Positions 62,013 through 64,000 of a DNA stretch of 64,000 nucleotides are shown one piece after another. Under the pieces are notes generated by a model that saw only the letters and a list, made by a program, of their open reading frames with translations, did no database searches and was not told the DNA's origin. Both the position numbers and the translations under genes were made by a program. Origin of the DNA: Pseudomonadota bacterium (GTDB lineage Bacteria; Pseudomonadota; Gammaproteobacteria; Xanthomonadales; Ahniellaceae); NCBI GenBank assembly GCA_022843465.1, contig JALHNO010000014.1:62001-126000 (forward strand), written 5' to 3'. Each line of letters begins with the position of its first letter. Position 1 is the stretch's first letter.

Positions 62013-62066
62013 ATGTCAAGAGATAGGAATAGAATAGGAATATTTTTGTTGACTAAAGAAGTCTAC

Positions 62067-62708
62067 ATGATAAAGTTCAATCCCCCGCAGCGACGGATCA
62101 TCCAGATGCTCGTCAACCAGCAACAAGCTCTTGTCGATCTCGATCCACATGTCGACACGATCCATTCGATGGTTAGCTCCGCAGTCCGTCTCTACGAAAG
62201 CCTTCCCGCTGGCGTGAAGCTCCTGTTCACCCAAAGAACAAAAGCTTCATCGATTCACGATTTCTTCTTTGGCGAGGCGGTGAGGTTTTGCGAGAACCGG
62301 GCAGATGCTCGCGTTCACGTCCAAAACCAGATGCGCTTACTGGTTCTCGACGAACGTTATGTTTTCAGGTTCAAACTGGTTGACGAAGACGACTTACCGA
62401 GGAACCAGCTCACTGCGCAGGTTCGTGACTTTCGAGGGCAGCAAGACATAGAAGGACTTGGAACCTTCTATCACTTGGAGATTGGTTACGGCCTCTCGGA
62501 AATTGGGCAGTTGGATAGAGTCCTTCTTGTGTGCCCTTCGTCAGCGAAAGCTAACGCATGGGTCTCAAAGATAGTTGGCGGCGAACAGAAACCTGTTGTG
62601 GTTCCGCTCTTCCCTGATGCACCAGAACCTCAAGAGACCAAAGTCCGTGGAAAGTACGACATCGAAAAGCCAGAATCCGAACCCGGAGATGCTGATCCTG
62701 GCGCGTGA
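62067..62708 (+). CDS. Unknown protein paired with an XRE-ImmA/IrrE gene (possible toxin)
   Basis: A 213-residue soluble protein preceded by AAAGAAG. It begins MIKFNPPQRRIIQMLVNQQQ and has helical and strand segments (VQNQMRLLVLDERYVFRFKL, GTFYHLEIGYGLSEIGQLDR) and an acidic, Pro-rich tail. I recognise no catalytic motif. Its 3' end overlaps the start region of the HTH-metallopeptidase gene in another frame. Pairs of an unknown protein and an XRE-ImmA/IrrE protein often behave as toxin and antitoxin or as phage-defence modules, so a toxin role is a reasonable guess, not a demonstration. Confidence 0.6.
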   Translation: MIKFNPPQRRIIQMLVNQQQALVDLDPHVDTIHSMVSSAVRLYESLPAGVKLLFTQRTKASSIHDFFFGEAVRFCENRADARVHVQNQMRLLVLDERYVFRFKLVDEDDLPRNQLTAQVRDFRGQQDIEGLGTFYHLEIGYGLSEIGQLDRVLLVCPSSAKANAWVSKIVGGEQKPVVVPLFPDAPEPQETKVRGKYDIEKPESEPGDADPGA

Positions 62709-63735
62709 GCTTCGCGGGGTGTCTCAAACCGATCTGGCTGAGCGGGTCGGTTTGAAGCAGCCGCGTATCGCAAAGCTCGAAATCGGCCATGGCGCAGAAA
62801 TCTCTGAAGAAGAGATGTCCAAGATCGCGCAAGTGCTGCGTATGCCAGTAAAATTTTTCTACCAATCAGGTGATCGCGTCGGCTTTGGCACGAGCGAGAT
62901 GTACACGAGAACCCGCCAGATGGTGGCTTCCGAGAAGAAGCGCATATCTGGCGTGGTCAACGTCCTGCGTCTGCAGTTAAAAAAGATGCTCGACTTCGTA
63001 GAGATTGGGGCCACGCGGCAACTACCCAGAATGTCCGTTGCCGAATACGGAAGTGCTGGCACCGTCGCACTTGCTGTTCGCTCAGCTTGGGGAATACCAA
63101 GCGGACCAGTGAAGAATGTGACAAAACTTCTTGAAGCGGCCGGCGTGATCGTTGTTGAGTGCGATTTTGGAACCAGCCCTATCGACGCGACGAGCATTGT
63201 TACGGCCGACATGCCACCCTGCATCTTCATGAACAAAAACGTTCCTGGCGACCGGTGGAGATTCACGCTGGCCCACGAACTTGCTCACATCGTGATGCAT
63301 AGTGCTCCGCATCCGGCGATGGAGGAAGAGGCTGATGAGTTCGCTTCGGAATTCCTGATGCCCTCTGAGGACATCGCTCCAATGCTTGCCTTTGGTGAAC
63401 GATTGGGCCTCGAAAAGCTCGTCGTTCTTAAAGAGATATGGAACGTATCGATTGCTGCGCTTGTGATGAAGGCAGAGGCGCTAAGAAAGATCACGCCGAA
63501 TCAGAAAAAATGGATCTATGCGCTAATGAACAAGCAGGGAATTCGGATCTCTGAGCCCGCACCATTGGCTCGGGAACGAGCGTCAGTTTTCGAAGGGATT
63601 CTTGGGTATTTTCGGGAGACCGCGAAGTTCTCTGATGAGGTTTTCGCCGATATGGTCATGCATCTTCCGGAAGAACTAAGCGAGCTTTACGACTACGCCC
63701 CGCGTCCGAACCGTGTCCGGCTTCGGGTTGTTTAG
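62617..63735 (+). CDS. XRE-type HTH plus ImmA/IrrE-family metallopeptidase
   Basis: A 372-residue protein with an N-terminal Xre helix-turn-helix (MLILARELRGVSQTDLAERVG, split here as MLILARELRG and VSQTDLAERVG) and a COG2856/ImmA-type zinc peptidase whose HELAH lies at residues 220-224, with EEEADEFASEFLMP supplying the third ligand region. Such proteins cleave or neutralise a regulator or partner (ImmA cleaves the ImmR repressor). Start choice is uncertain: this ATG overlaps the upstream gene by 92 bases, a GTG lies ten codons later, and an ATG at 62689 begins the HTH directly. It lies in the AT-richer region. Confidence 0.8.
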   Translation: MHQNLKRPKSVESTTSKSQNPNPEMLILARELRGVSQTDLAERVGLKQPRIAKLEIGHGAEISEEEMSKIAQVLRMPVKFFYQSGDRVGFGTSEMYTRTRQMVASEKKRISGVVNVLRLQLKKMLDFVEIGATRQLPRMSVAEYGSAGTVALAVRSAWGIPSGPVKNVTKLLEAAGVIVVECDFGTSPIDATSIVTADMPPCIFMNKNVPGDRWRFTLAHELAHIVMHSAPHPAMEEEADEFASEFLMPSEDIAPMLAFGERLGLEKLVVLKEIWNVSIAALVMKAEALRKITPNQKKWIYALMNKQGIRISEPAPLARERASVFEGILGYFRETAKFSDEVFADMVMHLPEELSELYDYAPRPNRVRLRVV

Positions 63736-63961
63736 ACCATCGCTTCGACGCCGCCTTCTTCGCAATCTCTGACCGCTGCTTGGCGGTCAGAGACTCTGCG
63801 CGCGCTTTCCCGCCCTTGAGACCGCCCTTGCGCCCCAGGGAAACCGCAGCGGCATTCTTGCCCTCGTCGGTCTTGATATCCTCGATCTCGCCAGCGGCGA
63901 TGCCTGCGATCAGGTGCGCAAGCTGGTTTGTGTCGCGCGGTCTTTTCGGTTTTGTGGCCAT
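63656..63961 (-). CDS. Small Lys/Ala-rich protein of unknown function
   Basis: A 101-residue basic protein. The core GRKGGLKGGKARAESLTAKQ followed by RSEIAKKAASKRWSK is a sequence I recall from many short proteobacterial proteins of unknown, possibly nucleic-acid-binding, function; the N-terminal NQLAHLIAGIAAGEIEDI also belongs to that group. The last about 26 codons run antisense to the end of the metallopeptidase gene, an 80-base tail-to-tail overlap, and the extra C-terminal residues may not be conserved. The remaining 39 bases of the window show nothing. Confidence 0.65.
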   Translation of the reverse strand: MATKPKRPRDTNQLAHLIAGIAAGEIEDIKTDEGKNAAAVSLGRKGGLKGGKARAESLTAKQRSEIAKKAASKRWSKQPEAGHGSDAGRSRKARLVLPEDA

Positions 63962-64000
63962 GCAACAAGCCTAGCAACCCGTGCTTGAACGCTCAAGCAA

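Noticed and set aside
61998-62027. Hybrid promoter formed by the IS right end (TTGAGC, 18 bases, GATAGG)
   Set aside because: Both hexamers are weak and the spacing is not ideal, so I cannot claim that the IS drives the downstream gene.

Overview
The window is a chromosomal segment of a GC-rich gammaproteobacterium, most likely of the Lysobacterales/Xanthomonadales. Supporting signs are the rubredoxin-thiE-hemL order, a DUF1631 protein coupled to a PilZ protein, a pteridine reductase beside folB-folK, hslV with an N-terminal propeptide behind xerC, and pilMNOPQ divergent from a class A penicillin-binding protein. I cannot name a genus. Almost all of the first 60 kb is dense core genome. The last 3.8 kb is visibly AT-richer and accessory.

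Layout. 0-6.4 kb: DUF192 fragment, SirB1-like protein, rubredoxin, thiE, hemL, a Cys/Met-metabolism PLP enzyme, then a REP-like repeat cluster containing a second, synonymously diverged copy of the 3' end of pepQ, then pepQ. 6.5-12.2 kb: PilZ and DUF1631 proteins, BtuB under a cobalamin riboswitch, a small secreted protein. 12.4-15 kb: rph-rdgB-hemW. 15-22 kb: yicC-gmk-rpoZ-spoT-ridA-recG. 22-28 kb: nucleoside hydrolase, L31 type B, citrate synthase, a conserved unknown and PBP1A. 28-36.4 kb: the type IV pilus inner-membrane/secretin operon pilMNOPQ followed by a 985-residue Ig-like lipoprotein. 36.5-39.5 kb: a cyclic-nucleotide-binding/EAL protein and an AGCS symporter. 39.7-43.2 kb: xerC-hslV facing yqeY-rpsU, divergent from tsaD. 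43.3-46.6 kb: folB-folK, pteridine reductase, MidA, VanZ-like. 46.6-52.4 kb: RluF, DUF4286, DUF3667, MATE transporter, SppA.

52.5-60.2 kb is a self-contained regulatory and export module. A good sigma-54 promoter sits behind two TGTCCG/CGGACA dyads and precedes a 42-residue single-span membrane protein, an HlyD-type adaptor, a MacB-type ATPase, two FtsX-type permeases, an NtrC-type sigma-54 activator and its histidine kinase. The simplest reading is an autoregulated envelope-stress or efflux operon whose own activator binds the dyads.

60.4-64 kb is an accessory patch: two overlapping small unknown genes (the second a membrane protein), an IS1-like element with matching 8-bp direct repeats, an unknown gene overlapping an XRE-ImmA/IrrE metallopeptidase gene (toxin-antitoxin- or defence-like pair), and a Lys/Ala-rich small protein converging onto it. 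No rRNA, tRNA or CRISPR array was recognised.
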